This document shows positions 57,177-64,000 of a DNA stretch of 64,000 bases, one piece after another. This stretch comes from Hahella sp. CCB-MM4 (lineage in GTDB: Bacteria; Pseudomonadota; Gammaproteobacteria; Pseudomonadales; Oleiphilaceae): NCBI RefSeq assembly GCF_002260525.1, contig NZ_MRYI01000013.1, forward strand, positions 124,001 to 188,000, written 5' to 3'. The first letter of the stretch is position 1. Every line of letters starts with the position of its first letter. The position numbers and the translations under genes were made by a program. The notes under the pieces were generated by a model, which saw only the letters and a program-made list of their open reading frames with translations, made no database searches and was not told the DNA's origin.

Positions 57177-57239
57177 TGCAACTTTTACCCGATGTATACT
57201 GTTCTGGTCTTTCCTACTGAACGGATACTCACAGCATCT

Positions 57240-57950
57240 ATGAACACCAACGAAATAGCCCGTATAGCCGCTTTGGTTGGAGAACCCGCCCGTACGGCAA
57301 TGCTGCTGGCGTTGATGGATGGCAGAGCCTTTACTGCCCACGAATTGGCAGAAGCTGGAGGCATTACCCCCCAAACAGCCAGCCGTCACCTGTCGCAATT
57401 GGTTGATGCCGGCCTACTTAGTGTGGAAAAACAGGGCCGCCACCGGTACCACCGTCTGGCTTCAGAAAAAGTAGCTATTATGCTGGAAGGTATCATGCAG
57501 GTAGCGTCTATACAGAGAACTGCAGTAGCGCCGATTGCCACCGGCCCCAAAGACCAGACTATGCGCCGAGCCAGGATGTGTTATGACCATATTGCCGGAC
57601 GCCTTGGGGTAGCGATCGCCGAACATCTGATTTCACGGGAAGCGATTATTCTGGACTCGGGAAGCGGCCAGATAACCGAACAGTTAAACCAGGCCCTCGC
57701 GCCTATCAAGTTACAATTGGACCTTCCTTCACCCAATAAAACCAAAGCCCTTTGTCGTCCCTGCCTGGACTGGAGCGAACGACGGTATCATGTGGCGGGG
57801 CACTTGGGACGGCAGATCTGTGATCACTTGATTGAGCACGGATACCTGAGAAGGAAACAGGGAGAGCGAGCGCTGACGATTACGACAAAAGGAGCCACCG
57901 AATTACGTCAGTGGCTCGGACAGGAGTGTTGGGAAAGAGCACAACTATAA
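57240..57950 (+). CDS. ArsR-family regulator with extended C-terminal domain
   Basis: 236 aa from the ATG at 57240. The N-terminal winged helix (about 1-85) shows [41 protein letters not shown]. The C-terminal half has conserved [40 protein letters not shown] and a final [14 protein letters not shown], a known form of longer ArsR-type proteins. Cys residues in these segments could sense a redox or metal signal (inference). It is divergent from the NIPSNAP-ABM pair and probably controls them. Confidence 0.87.
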   Translation: MNTNEIARIAALVGEPARTAMLLALMDGRAFTAHELAEAGGITPQTASRHLSQLVDAGLLSVEKQGRHRYHRLASEKVAIMLEGIMQVASIQRTAVAPIATGPKDQTMRRARMCYDHIAGRLGVAIAEHLISREAIILDSGSGQITEQLNQALAPIKLQLDLPSPNKTKALCRPCLDWSERRYHVAGHLGRQICDHLIEHGYLRRKQGERALTITTKGATELRQWLGQECWERAQL

Positions 57951-58016
57951 ATGATGAAAGTCTCAAAAAATTACCAGAGTCGCTCAAAATTGCCAAAGTT
58001 GCTCGCTGTTACCAAA

Positions 58017-58658
58017 TCACTTGGATTTACCAAAATCACATACGAGCGAAGCCATTTCAGCATCACGTTGCTGACCGGTACGACTTAATCCGCTAATGAC
58101 ACTGGTTTTATTCTGTGCCGGCTGATTCTGGCTCACCTTCCACTTGCCGGTCAGGCTGGTGATTTCCAATTCAATACCCACAATGGCGGATAAAAGCTTA
58201 TCGGTATATTCAACCGGCGCATCTGAAACTGCCCAGGGTTCATCAAATTCGGCTTCATTATGGGAGGTAAAAGCTTCCAACTGGGAACGTACCCAGGCCG
58301 CATCATCAATTATTCGAAAAATGCCATGAGCATGTACCACGGCATAGTTCCAGGTCGGCACGACTTTCCCGGTCTCCTTTTTGGTCGCATACCAGGAAGG
58401 AGAAATGTATGCTTCCGGTCCCTGAAATATCACCAATGAAGGCATGCCACTTTCCAGATCTTTTAAAATCGGGTTGGCCCGGGCAACATGCCCCTGCAAT
58501 ACCCCAAACTGTCCGCGCGAATCCACCAGATGAAGAGGTATATGGTTGGCATTCAGTTCCTCACCAGATTGGGTAATGATGGTGGCTAATGAATGCGAAC
58601 GAATTAACTCATGAAGGACTTCTATTCTTTGCTCTTCGAAATGTTTGGGGATGTACAT
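58017..58658 (-). CDS. paiB: FMN-binding protein of the PaiB family
   Basis: 213 aa, the normal length. MYIPKHFEEQRIEVLHELIRSH at the start, the ANHIPLHL and GPEAYISPSWYATK motifs and TWNYAVVHAHG mark the PaiB/FMN-binding split-barrel family. PaiB of Bacillus affects protease production and sporulation; in Proteobacteria the role is unclear and it may bind FMN or heme. AAAGGAA precedes the ATG. It stands alone. Confidence 0.9.
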   Translation of the reverse strand: MYIPKHFEEQRIEVLHELIRSHSLATIITQSGEELNANHIPLHLVDSRGQFGVLQGHVARANPILKDLESGMPSLVIFQGPEAYISPSWYATKKETGKVVPTWNYAVVHAHGIFRIIDDAAWVRSQLEAFTSHNEAEFDEPWAVSDAPVEYTDKLLSAIVGIELEITSLTGKWKVSQNQPAQNKTSVISGLSRTGQQRDAEMASLVCDFGKSK

Positions 58659-58826
58659 GTAGTTTCCTTTTACCAGATTTGCTGATCGCTATCATTAATC
58701 TGCTTCCCATAAGCCGGGCGTCCAATATATTTTTTCCGCATGAGAGAAGCTGGATTAGACCGAATTACCTAATTGGAAATCAGTGAGTTAACAATCATAG
58801 TATATGTTTTTTTGTGCACGAATATC

Positions 58827-59498
58827 ATGAAAAACCTTAAGACTCTCCTGCTGCCCCTTTTACTATCCATCTCTCTGGTTGCCTGTGGCAGTGATCGGCT
58901 TAAATGGAATTACGATGGCACAGTCTCGAGCGAAGAAAGAGTAATCAAAACTTCATTACAAAACGCCTACACCGCTCAGGAAACACCAAGTGGACTCTTT
59001 CTCGGCGGCTTTAAAATAGATGATCAGGGAATCAACTATCCCTATATTGCCTATGTGTCGAGAGATTTGAGTCAACAGCAAGAATGGCCGATGGATGATA
59101 TGGTGTCGCAGATATTTGTATTCGACGACCAAGTGTATGTTGTACTTTCAGAAGGAGAGGCGCTAAGCCTTCAAGGCGCAGAGTGGAATTCTTCGGATCT
59201 GAAATTCAAGCCAGACTCAATTGTCGTTTGGTCAGACAAAGATATCATCGCTTGCACCCCATCTCCCCTCCCAAAAGCATCCACCGGACAAGGGAGCTGT
59301 TATTCACTATTTAATCGCTGGAAAGTATCTGCAAACTGGCAGACTCAGAAGCCGATTGTATGTGAGGGATATCTTTTAGTCCCAGATCGACATGGCTCAG
59401 AGATGGTTTTACGCCAAATAGATATAACTAATGGTGACGTTGTAAAAAATAAAACGCTCAAAAAAGAAGTATCTGATTGGTGCTCAGTAGACTTCTAG
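58827..59498 (+). CDS. Hypothetical lipoprotein
   Basis: 223 aa from the ATG at 58827; the signal is MKNLKTLLLPLLLSISLVAC, lipid Cys20. The mature domain looks like a strand-rich single domain (QTPSGLFLGGFKIDDQGINYPYIAYVSRDL), perhaps a propeller or YncE-like fold. Codon use is more AT-rich than its neighbours. No family recognised. No clear Shine-Dalgarno is seen before this ATG; upstream in-frame start at 58773 would give a longer N-terminus without the canonical signal. Confidence 0.75.
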   Translation: MKNLKTLLLPLLLSISLVACGSDRLKWNYDGTVSSEERVIKTSLQNAYTAQETPSGLFLGGFKIDDQGINYPYIAYVSRDLSQQQEWPMDDMVSQIFVFDDQVYVVLSEGEALSLQGAEWNSSDLKFKPDSIVVWSDKDIIACTPSPLPKASTGQGSCYSLFNRWKVSANWQTQKPIVCEGYLLVPDRHGSEMVLRQIDITNGDVVKNKTLKKEVSDWCSVDF

Positions 59499-59529
59499 CA
59501 GTAAACGGACTACAAAGTCCGCTTACTGC
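59498..59529. terminator. Hairpin between convergent genes
   Basis: GCAGTAAACGGACT (59498-59511) and AGTCCGCTTACTGC (59516-59529) form a 14-bp stem with one mismatch and an ACAA loop. It overlaps the stop codon of the upstream lipoprotein gene and has no strong U-run, so it may be a bidirectional terminator between it and the DUF2058 gene. Confidence 0.55.
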
Positions 59530-59555
59530 ATCCCTAATAAGAAGCTGCCCCAACC

Positions 59556-60095
59556 TTACCACATCAAATCATCCGGAATCGGATAATCCGCATATGGATC
59601 ATCTTCAGCAGCCTGTTCATCGGTGGCTTTTTCGGGCATTTTCACCATGGCCTCAGGGTCTCTCTGGATGATTTTATCGGCAATGACCCTGGGAATCAGT
59701 TCATAGCTTTCATTCAGAGCGGCAATCCCCACCTGACCGCGCACTAACTGGTCGTATACCGCCTGAGTGACATAGATCTTCTTGATCTTGTTGTCGTCGA
59801 CAAACTGGTATGGAACGTCCCCTTCTTCCCGCTTGATCCGATGCTGTGTGATGATTTGTTTGACCTGGGCTTTCAAGGCTTTTTGTTCAGCCTCTTTTTG
59901 GCGTTCCAGATTCATCTGGCGATCTTTCTCAGATTTTTCCTTTAGCGCCTGACGTGCACGTTCTGCGGTCTCATTCACAACAGCCTGCCCTTTGGGCTGC
60001 TGCTTAGATTGCTTACGCTTTTCCTGCTTGACCTGCTTAGCCTTTTTCTTATCTACCAATCCTGCTTTCAGCAATTGATCCTGAAGAGAAGCCAC
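59556..60095 (-). CDS. DUF2058 (YaiL-type) protein
   Basis: 179 aa with a GTG start at 60095 set by AGGAGATC upstream. MASLQDQLLKAGLVDKKKAKQVKQEKRKQSKQQ opens the sequence, a lysine-rich coiled-coil core (about 45-95) and a C-terminal domain with PYQFVDDNKIKKIYVTQAVYDQLVRGQVGIA follow, all typical of DUF2058. The family is conserved in Gammaproteobacteria and is predicted to be nucleic-acid associated; function unproven. Confidence 0.9.
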   Translation of the reverse strand: MASLQDQLLKAGLVDKKKAKQVKQEKRKQSKQQPKGQAVVNETAERARQALKEKSEKDRQMNLERQKEAEQKALKAQVKQIITQHRIKREEGDVPYQFVDDNKIKKIYVTQAVYDQLVRGQVGIAALNESYELIPRVIADKIIQRDPEAMVKMPEKATDEQAAEDDPYADYPIPDDLMW

Positions 60096-60315
60096 TGTGA
60101 TCTCCTGACTTGAGTTACCAATGTTAATTGCCGCTCAAAATACCAATTCTGCGTCATCATTGCCATGGCTTCCGGGAAACCTTGATATTTTGTCAGCTTT
60201 AAGCTTTATTTTTAGTGTAGGCCGGGGATCTGTAGTGATTCCCAGAAAGTGGACTACGAGTGATAGGCCTGCTGTTGACCTGTCTCACCCTTTCACAAAA
60301 GGAAGGAGAAGCGTG

Positions 60316-61521
60316 ATGACCGACAGTACCCCTCCTCCAGATCCGGCCAAGGAGATAGCTCGCCTGACCGAAGAACTTCGCCAGCTGCGCGAAGATGTGG
60401 ATTCCTCCTACTATCGAATTCCCAAACAGGAATTTGAAAGCATCACGGTTCGTAACATCACCCATGATGTGACCGAACATATGAACTCCAAGCTTGCCAC
60501 TATACGTAACTGGCTTGGCGGCGGCCTGCTGGTATTTTCTTTTCTGGGCATTACCCAGATCGGGAAAATACTGGAGTTGGAAACCCAGAAACTGGCTTCA
60601 AACCTGAATACAGAACTGGATAACCGCATGGATTCAGAGCTTGCCACGATTAATTTGGAAATAGCCAATCAAACCCGGCAAAGTGAACTCAACCAGGCTG
60701 AGTCCAAGGTTTACCTGAGGCAGGAACTAGCCAGAATAGAAGACCAGATCAATAGCAAAGCCGTCCTGGTGGAACGCAAACAGGAAGATCTTGAAAGCAA
60801 GATGACCAATCTGTTTGCTGACGTGGAGTTGGCTCAATCTTCCATTTACCGGGCAGAATTAGCCTCTATCAGAGATGGTCTGGCAAAAGGATATATGGAT
60901 TTTAAGCCTGCCCGCAGGCAGGCTCTATCCAGGCTGACCCCGCTATTGGCCCGTGTTACCAAGCTCCAGGACAGCACTCTCGCCAACGAGTATCTGGATG
61001 AACTATTCAGATGGACTTTTCAGCTGGGTGAATATGAAAAACTGGACCAGTATCGGGTGGAATATGAAGAGAACTTTGAGTTCAACCCGACGACCTGGGC
61101 CAATATCGCAATTGCAGACATGTTTCTCTATGAAGAAAGCGGTTCTCCGATATATCTGCAAAGAGCCCTGGATGCCAATGACAAGGCCTTACAGAGACTA
61201 CCCAGTTATGGCGTGCCTCTCGCTGTTCGCTTGATTCTTCACGCCATCGAAATTGACCGGGCTGCCGATGAAGCGACCAAAACCCAACAGGTCAGCGATG
61301 CAGATACGTTGCTCCACCAATTGAACTCGGGATCAAACCTCATCACCGTGTATGAAGCCTATGACTATCTGAAGCAGCTGGAATCTGATCATGTGGCCAG
61401 CCGATATATCAACAAGCTGCATGATTACTTCAGCGCAAGCCTCGACACCATGGAACAGGGGTACACCGACTATCTGATCTCCAGGGGTGAACTGCCTGCT
61501 GCCGGTGAAGATGGTTACTAA
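60316..61521 (+). CDS. Single-span coiled-coil protein with TPR-like C-terminus
   Basis: 401 aa from the ATG at 60316, where GGAAGGAGA lies upstream; a longer in-frame extension to 60121 has no support. N-terminal coiled coil (IARLTEELRQLRED), one membrane helix (about 78-98, WLGGGLLVFSFLGITQIG), a long coiled coil (about 105-190) and an alpha-helical C-terminal half with TPR/SEL1-like features (LANEYLDELFRWTFQLGEYEKLDQYRVEYEENFEFNPTTWANIAIADMFLYEES). The architecture suggests an anchored scaffold, but no family is recognised. Confidence 0.8.
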   Translation: MTDSTPPPDPAKEIARLTEELRQLREDVDSSYYRIPKQEFESITVRNITHDVTEHMNSKLATIRNWLGGGLLVFSFLGITQIGKILELETQKLASNLNTELDNRMDSELATINLEIANQTRQSELNQAESKVYLRQELARIEDQINSKAVLVERKQEDLESKMTNLFADVELAQSSIYRAELASIRDGLAKGYMDFKPARRQALSRLTPLLARVTKLQDSTLANEYLDELFRWTFQLGEYEKLDQYRVEYEENFEFNPTTWANIAIADMFLYEESGSPIYLQRALDANDKALQRLPSYGVPLAVRLILHAIEIDRAADEATKTQQVSDADTLLHQLNSGSNLITVYEAYDYLKQLESDHVASRYINKLHDYFSASLDTMEQGYTDYLISRGELPAAGEDGY

Positions 61522-61546
61522 GAGAGGATTGAAAGGAAAAATAGAA

Positions 61547-61578
61547 CCTTGAGAGAGCGCTAACCCGTTCTCTCAAGG
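61547..61578 (+). terminator. 10-bp hairpin after the coiled-coil protein gene
   Basis: CCTTGAGAGA (61547-61556) pairs with TCTCTCAAGG (61569-61578) around a 12-base loop. A run of seven T residues begins only about 14 bases later, so termination is plausible but not canonical. Confidence 0.5.
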
Positions 61579-61690
61579 CCGAGGCGACTATTTTTTTAGC
61601 ACTATAGATAGCACTATTTATATGTGCCGCATGTCACGAGTCATCACTGCCAATACTTGGGGTTGCCACGATATTGTTTGCAATGGCTTC

Positions 61691-61753
61691 GTGATTATTG
61701 GCTATGAGTTGGTGATTACTAACTATAGGTTGATAATCACTAGCAATGACTTG
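61691..61753. repeat. 21-bp imperfect tandem repeat, 3 copies
   Basis: Units at 61691, 61712 and 61733 share GTGATTA-x-TA and end TTG with several differences; related fragments precede them from about 61640. The array is in the gap between the convergent genes ending at 61521 and 61775. Confidence 0.7.
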
Positions 61754-61774
61754 ATTTAATGGTAATGGCGTCGC

Positions 61775-62704
61775 TTAATTTTTTCCGACTCTAGTGCCAT
61801 CCAACGCCAGGGGATCGATTCTGTATCCTGTCACTCGTCCCAATTGCATTTCCGGAACCCATAAAATTCCTGACTCAGAATTCCATCCCAGATCTGCACT
61901 ACCAGGGTTCAACTGGAGTACTTTATCAGTTTCACCGTTTACGCCAACGGAAACCACTTCTCCACTGAGCCAGTTGCTGACCAGCCATTGGCCACCCACA
62001 TCGACAACACCATCCCAATTACCGCGAGGAGTGTTAGTCAAAGTACCAAGCTTTCCATTCTTCAAAGAGACCTGAAGAATATGACCCGGGCTCTTGGTGG
62101 AAAAGTCTTCCTGGATATCCGATCCCCAGGTAACGACCGTGAGTTGATCACCAGAGATGCTCAATCCGTTAGGAGTATCAAGTTGGCTGCTCTGAATCCA
62201 GGGGGTCAGCTCTCCATCTGTCAATTGATACAGGGTATTGCCAAAGAAATCTGACACATAAACCTGCCCTTCAGGACTGATAGCAATTCCATTCAACATT
62301 TTGGCATCGGCCACGGGGTATCGTGCAATGACCTTCCCTTTTTCAACATCAATGACGACCAACTCTTTGAGATCTGCCACATAAAGTCGCTTACCATCCA
62401 GCGCCAGTCCTTTCGGTGCATGAAGGCCCTCCACCCATTTAACTTCAAGCCCCGAGCCATCGGGTCTTACCCGGCTGATATAGCCGATGCCGTCTTCTTC
62501 CAGTGGGTGGCCGGCAATATTGCTGACATACAGATAGTTCCGGCTAACATCTGCCTCAACGGACTCAGGTTGGGCAAATCCTTCAATGGTAGCCACCAGA
62601 TTTTCCGGTTTGGATATTGGTTTAGCAGCATCGGCCTGGGCATAACCGGCCCAACTGATGGCAGCTCCTAAAACACTGATGACGAATTTTTTATGCAAAC
62701 GCAT
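61775..62704 (-). CDS. Periplasmic SMP-30/NHL-like beta-propeller protein
   Basis: 309 aa with a signal peptide (MRLHKKFVISVLGAAISWAGYAQA, about 1-24). The rest is repeated propeller blades: RNYLYVSNIAGHP, PKGLALDGKRLYVADLKELVVIDVEKGKV, GIAISPEGQVYVSDFFGNTLYQL, PNGLSISGDQLTVVTWG and SESGILWVPEMQLGRVTGYRI. It resembles SMP-30/gluconolactonase-like and Vgb-type propellers; catalytic residues are not obvious. GGAGAAGGAGCT precedes the ATG. It is divergent from an XRE regulator with an 18-bp palindrome between. Confidence 0.85.
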   Translation of the reverse strand: MRLHKKFVISVLGAAISWAGYAQADAAKPISKPENLVATIEGFAQPESVEADVSRNYLYVSNIAGHPLEEDGIGYISRVRPDGSGLEVKWVEGLHAPKGLALDGKRLYVADLKELVVIDVEKGKVIARYPVADAKMLNGIAISPEGQVYVSDFFGNTLYQLTDGELTPWIQSSQLDTPNGLSISGDQLTVVTWGSDIQEDFSTKSPGHILQVSLKNGKLGTLTNTPRGNWDGVVDVGGQWLVSNWLSGEVVSVGVNGETDKVLQLNPGSADLGWNSESGILWVPEMQLGRVTGYRIDPLALDGTRVGKN

Positions 62705-62778
62705 AGCTCCTTCTCCTGTGGATGGATGCTTGAAATTAGAAAAAGACTGGTTGAAGCGCGCTTACCTTAACAAAGCTA

Positions 62779-62796
62779 AATAAAGTAAACTTTATT
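62779..62796. promoter_or_regulatory. Perfect 18-bp palindrome in the divergent SMP-30/XRE promoter
   Basis: AATAAAGT-AA-ACTTTATT lies between the two divergent starts (62704 and 62826). It is a candidate operator for the adjacent XRE-family protein or another dimeric regulator. Confidence 0.6.
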
Positions 62797-62825
62797 CACA
62801 ACATCATTCAAAAAAGGTTCACTAT

Positions 62826-63614
62826 ATGACCCCTAACACCGCTCTCAAGGTTACTGAGATGCACCGCGCAGAAAACTGGGAGCTTATGCGAGCACTGCGG
62901 CGCGCGCTGAAAGCACGGGGAATGACCTATCGTCAGTTGGGAGATGAGTTGGGTATTTCAGAAGCGACGGTAAAACGCATGTTTCGGGAGCAAGACTGCT
63001 CATTGAGCCGATTGACCCAGATATGCAGTCTTCTGAATATCAGTGTTTATGACTTGATGAGTGTCGCCCAGCAGCAGGAAGAAACCGCTACTCAGCTGAC
63101 ACCGGAGCAGGAAGAATACCTGGCCAGCCACCCTGGTCACTTCGCATTCCTGCTATGTCTTATTCAGAGACAGTTCCCGGACCAGATCCAGTCCCGTCAC
63201 CAGTTATCAGATCGTTGTATTTTCTATTACCTAAGGGATCTCGATCGTCAGGGATTTCTTGAACTGGCCGAGCATAATCGCTACCGCCTGAAAGTCGGTC
63301 CCCAGGTGAAATGGTCTCTGCAAGGCCCTCTTCAACAGAGACTGAAGGAAGTAAACCAGATCTTCGTCAAGCATGTCATGGACCATAACCAGGAGCCGGG
63401 TTATGCCTTCGAGAGCAACTTTCGATTCATGAGCCAATCCACCCTGGATGCATTCTGCGAAGATCTACGGCAATTATCCCGAAAATACCGACGGCATTCT
63501 GCTCAGGAAGACGCTTTATTACCTGAAAATACTCTCAGAGGCGTTAAATGGACCTTATGCATTGCTCCGTTTGCCCCGTCCGGTGTCCTGGATATCCCCG
63601 AAATCAGCGCCTGA
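62826..63614 (+). CDS. XRE-family transcriptional regulator
   Basis: 262 aa. Residues about 18-75 form a Cro/CI-type helix-turn-helix (ALRRALKARGMTYRQLGDELGISEATVKRMFREQDCSLSRLTQICSLLNISVYDLM). The remaining 180 residues have a conserved-looking helical domain with FAFLLCLIQRQFPDQIQSRHQLSDRCIFYYLRDLDRQGFLELAEHNRYRL, a second winged-helix-like part. The class is common in Oceanospirillales-like genomes. It is divergent from the SMP-30-like gene, which it probably regulates (inference). Confidence 0.9.
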   Translation: MTPNTALKVTEMHRAENWELMRALRRALKARGMTYRQLGDELGISEATVKRMFREQDCSLSRLTQICSLLNISVYDLMSVAQQQEETATQLTPEQEEYLASHPGHFAFLLCLIQRQFPDQIQSRHQLSDRCIFYYLRDLDRQGFLELAEHNRYRLKVGPQVKWSLQGPLQQRLKEVNQIFVKHVMDHNQEPGYAFESNFRFMSQSTLDAFCEDLRQLSRKYRRHSAQEDALLPENTLRGVKWTLCIAPFAPSGVLDIPEISA

Positions 63615-63628
63615 TCCTCGATAGAAAA

Positions 63629-63660
63629 ATCACCTTTTGGCCGCAATGGAAAAAGGTGAT
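63629..63660. terminator. 10-bp hairpin after the XRE gene
   Basis: ATCACCTTTT (63629-63638) and AAAAGGTGAT (63651-63660), starting 15 bp after the stop. Both arms pair perfectly; no downstream U-run, so efficiency is uncertain. Confidence 0.55.
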
Positions 63661-63764
63661 GTATTCACATCATCAGCCGTAAACACGCCCACGAATTATT
63701 ACGTAAAATCACGTATATACAGAATATTCACCTAAAATATGAAACAGAAAAGGATATTTTTCTG

Positions 63765-63792
63765 AGAAACTCAAATATTTCAGAGAGTTTCT
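63765..63792 (+). promoter_or_regulatory. Hairpin in the symporter leader
   Basis: AGAAACTC (63765-63772) pairs with GAGTTTCT (63785-63792) about 100 bp before the symporter start, with a looser outer pairing of AACAGAAA and TTTCTGTT-like bases. It could be part of a leader structure; AT-rich sequence surrounds it. Confidence 0.35.
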
Positions 63793-63890
63793 GTTTTCAT
63801 TCACAGGTAGTATTAGGCCCCCTAAAAACAATATCAATCCATCCCGCTGCGATCCCTGTGTCTGCAGCCCTTAATCCAGGAGGTATAGCC

Positions 63891-64000
63891 GTGCAATCAG
63901 CGGTTGATTTTCTCAATGGTATTATCTGGAGTCCGGCTCTGATCTATCTGTGTCTGGGCGCAGGTCTCTTCTACTCCATCGTGACTCGCTTCGTTCAAGT
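63891..64000 (+). CDS. Sodium:alanine/glycine symporter, AGCS family (N-terminal fragment)
   Basis: A GTG at 63891 follows AGGAGGTATAGCC. The first 36 codons encode QSAVDFLNGIIWSPALIYLC and LGAGLFYSIVTRFVQV, the first membrane helix and the conserved TRF(V)Q loop of AGCS transporters. The frame is cut off by the window edge, as expected from a protein of about 450-500 aa. The family imports alanine or glycine with Na+. Confidence 0.85.
   Translation, partial: MQSAVDFLNGIIWSPALIYLCLGAGLFYSIVTRFVQ

Overview
The window reads as a chromosomal segment of an environmental, probably marine or soil, Gammaproteobacterium of the Pseudomonadales/Oceanospirillales type. The evidence is the housekeeping set (hexameric-type citrate synthase, ParE, a DeaD-like helicase, a DUF2058 protein, bacterioferritin), the density of 7TMR-DISM/GGDEF/EAL signalling proteins, and a complete Pseudomonas-style acyclic terpene utilization (Atu) cluster. 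No mobile element, tRNA, rRNA or CRISPR array was seen. Both ends cut through genes: a bacterioferritin at the left and a sodium:alanine symporter at the right.

Layout. 0-10.6 kb: bacterioferritin, a solute-binding protein, gltA, parE, a lipid-anchored subtilase, an amidase and a glyoxalase-II-like hydrolase. 10.8-20.7 kb: a signalling block on the minus strand (7TMR-DISM hybrid kinase, small membrane protein, single-domain receiver, HPt-REC-REC-GGDEF-EAL protein) facing a divergent 7TMR-DISM diguanylate cyclase. 20.7-33.4 kb: atuR and divergent atuA-B-D-C-E-F-G-H, predicted to degrade citronellol/geraniol-type monoterpenes through citronellyl-CoA and geranyl-CoA carboxylation. 33.6-36.5 kb: a third 7TMR-DISM protein (PAS-GGDEF-EAL). 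36.5-42.8 kb: the DEAD helicase, a 48-aa small protein, a close homologue of the Pseudomonas syringae ethylene-forming enzyme, a CDF metal exporter, a VOC protein and a PuuE-type allantoinase. 42.9-52.4 kb: chemotaxis receptor, NarL-type regulator, orphan TRAP binding lipoprotein, porin, small binding protein, and a three-gene PilJ-N/HPt/CheA-like kinase-CheY-CheX module. 52.4-64 kb: sphingomyelinase-C-like secreted enzyme, small lipoproteins, RDD protein, cardiolipin synthase, an ArsR regulator divergent from two dimeric alpha/beta-barrel proteins, PaiB, DUF2058, an SMP-30-like propeller and an XRE regulator.

Most notable: (1) the ethylene-forming-enzyme homologue keeps all the iron, 2-oxoglutarate and arginine residues I can place; (2) the kinase/CheY/CheX module looks like a self-contained chemosensory pathway with receptor and kinase fused and no CheW; (3) unrelated short tandem repeats (12-25 bp units) recur in many intergenic gaps and in several protein linkers, suggesting a genome-wide repeat-generating process; (4) two copies of a GGGGCG..ACCTGCGT hairpin differ by a compensatory base-pair change.

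Limits: all family assignments come from reading motifs and remembered family sequences, with no searches run. Start codons were chosen from Shine-Dalgarno position and family N-termini.
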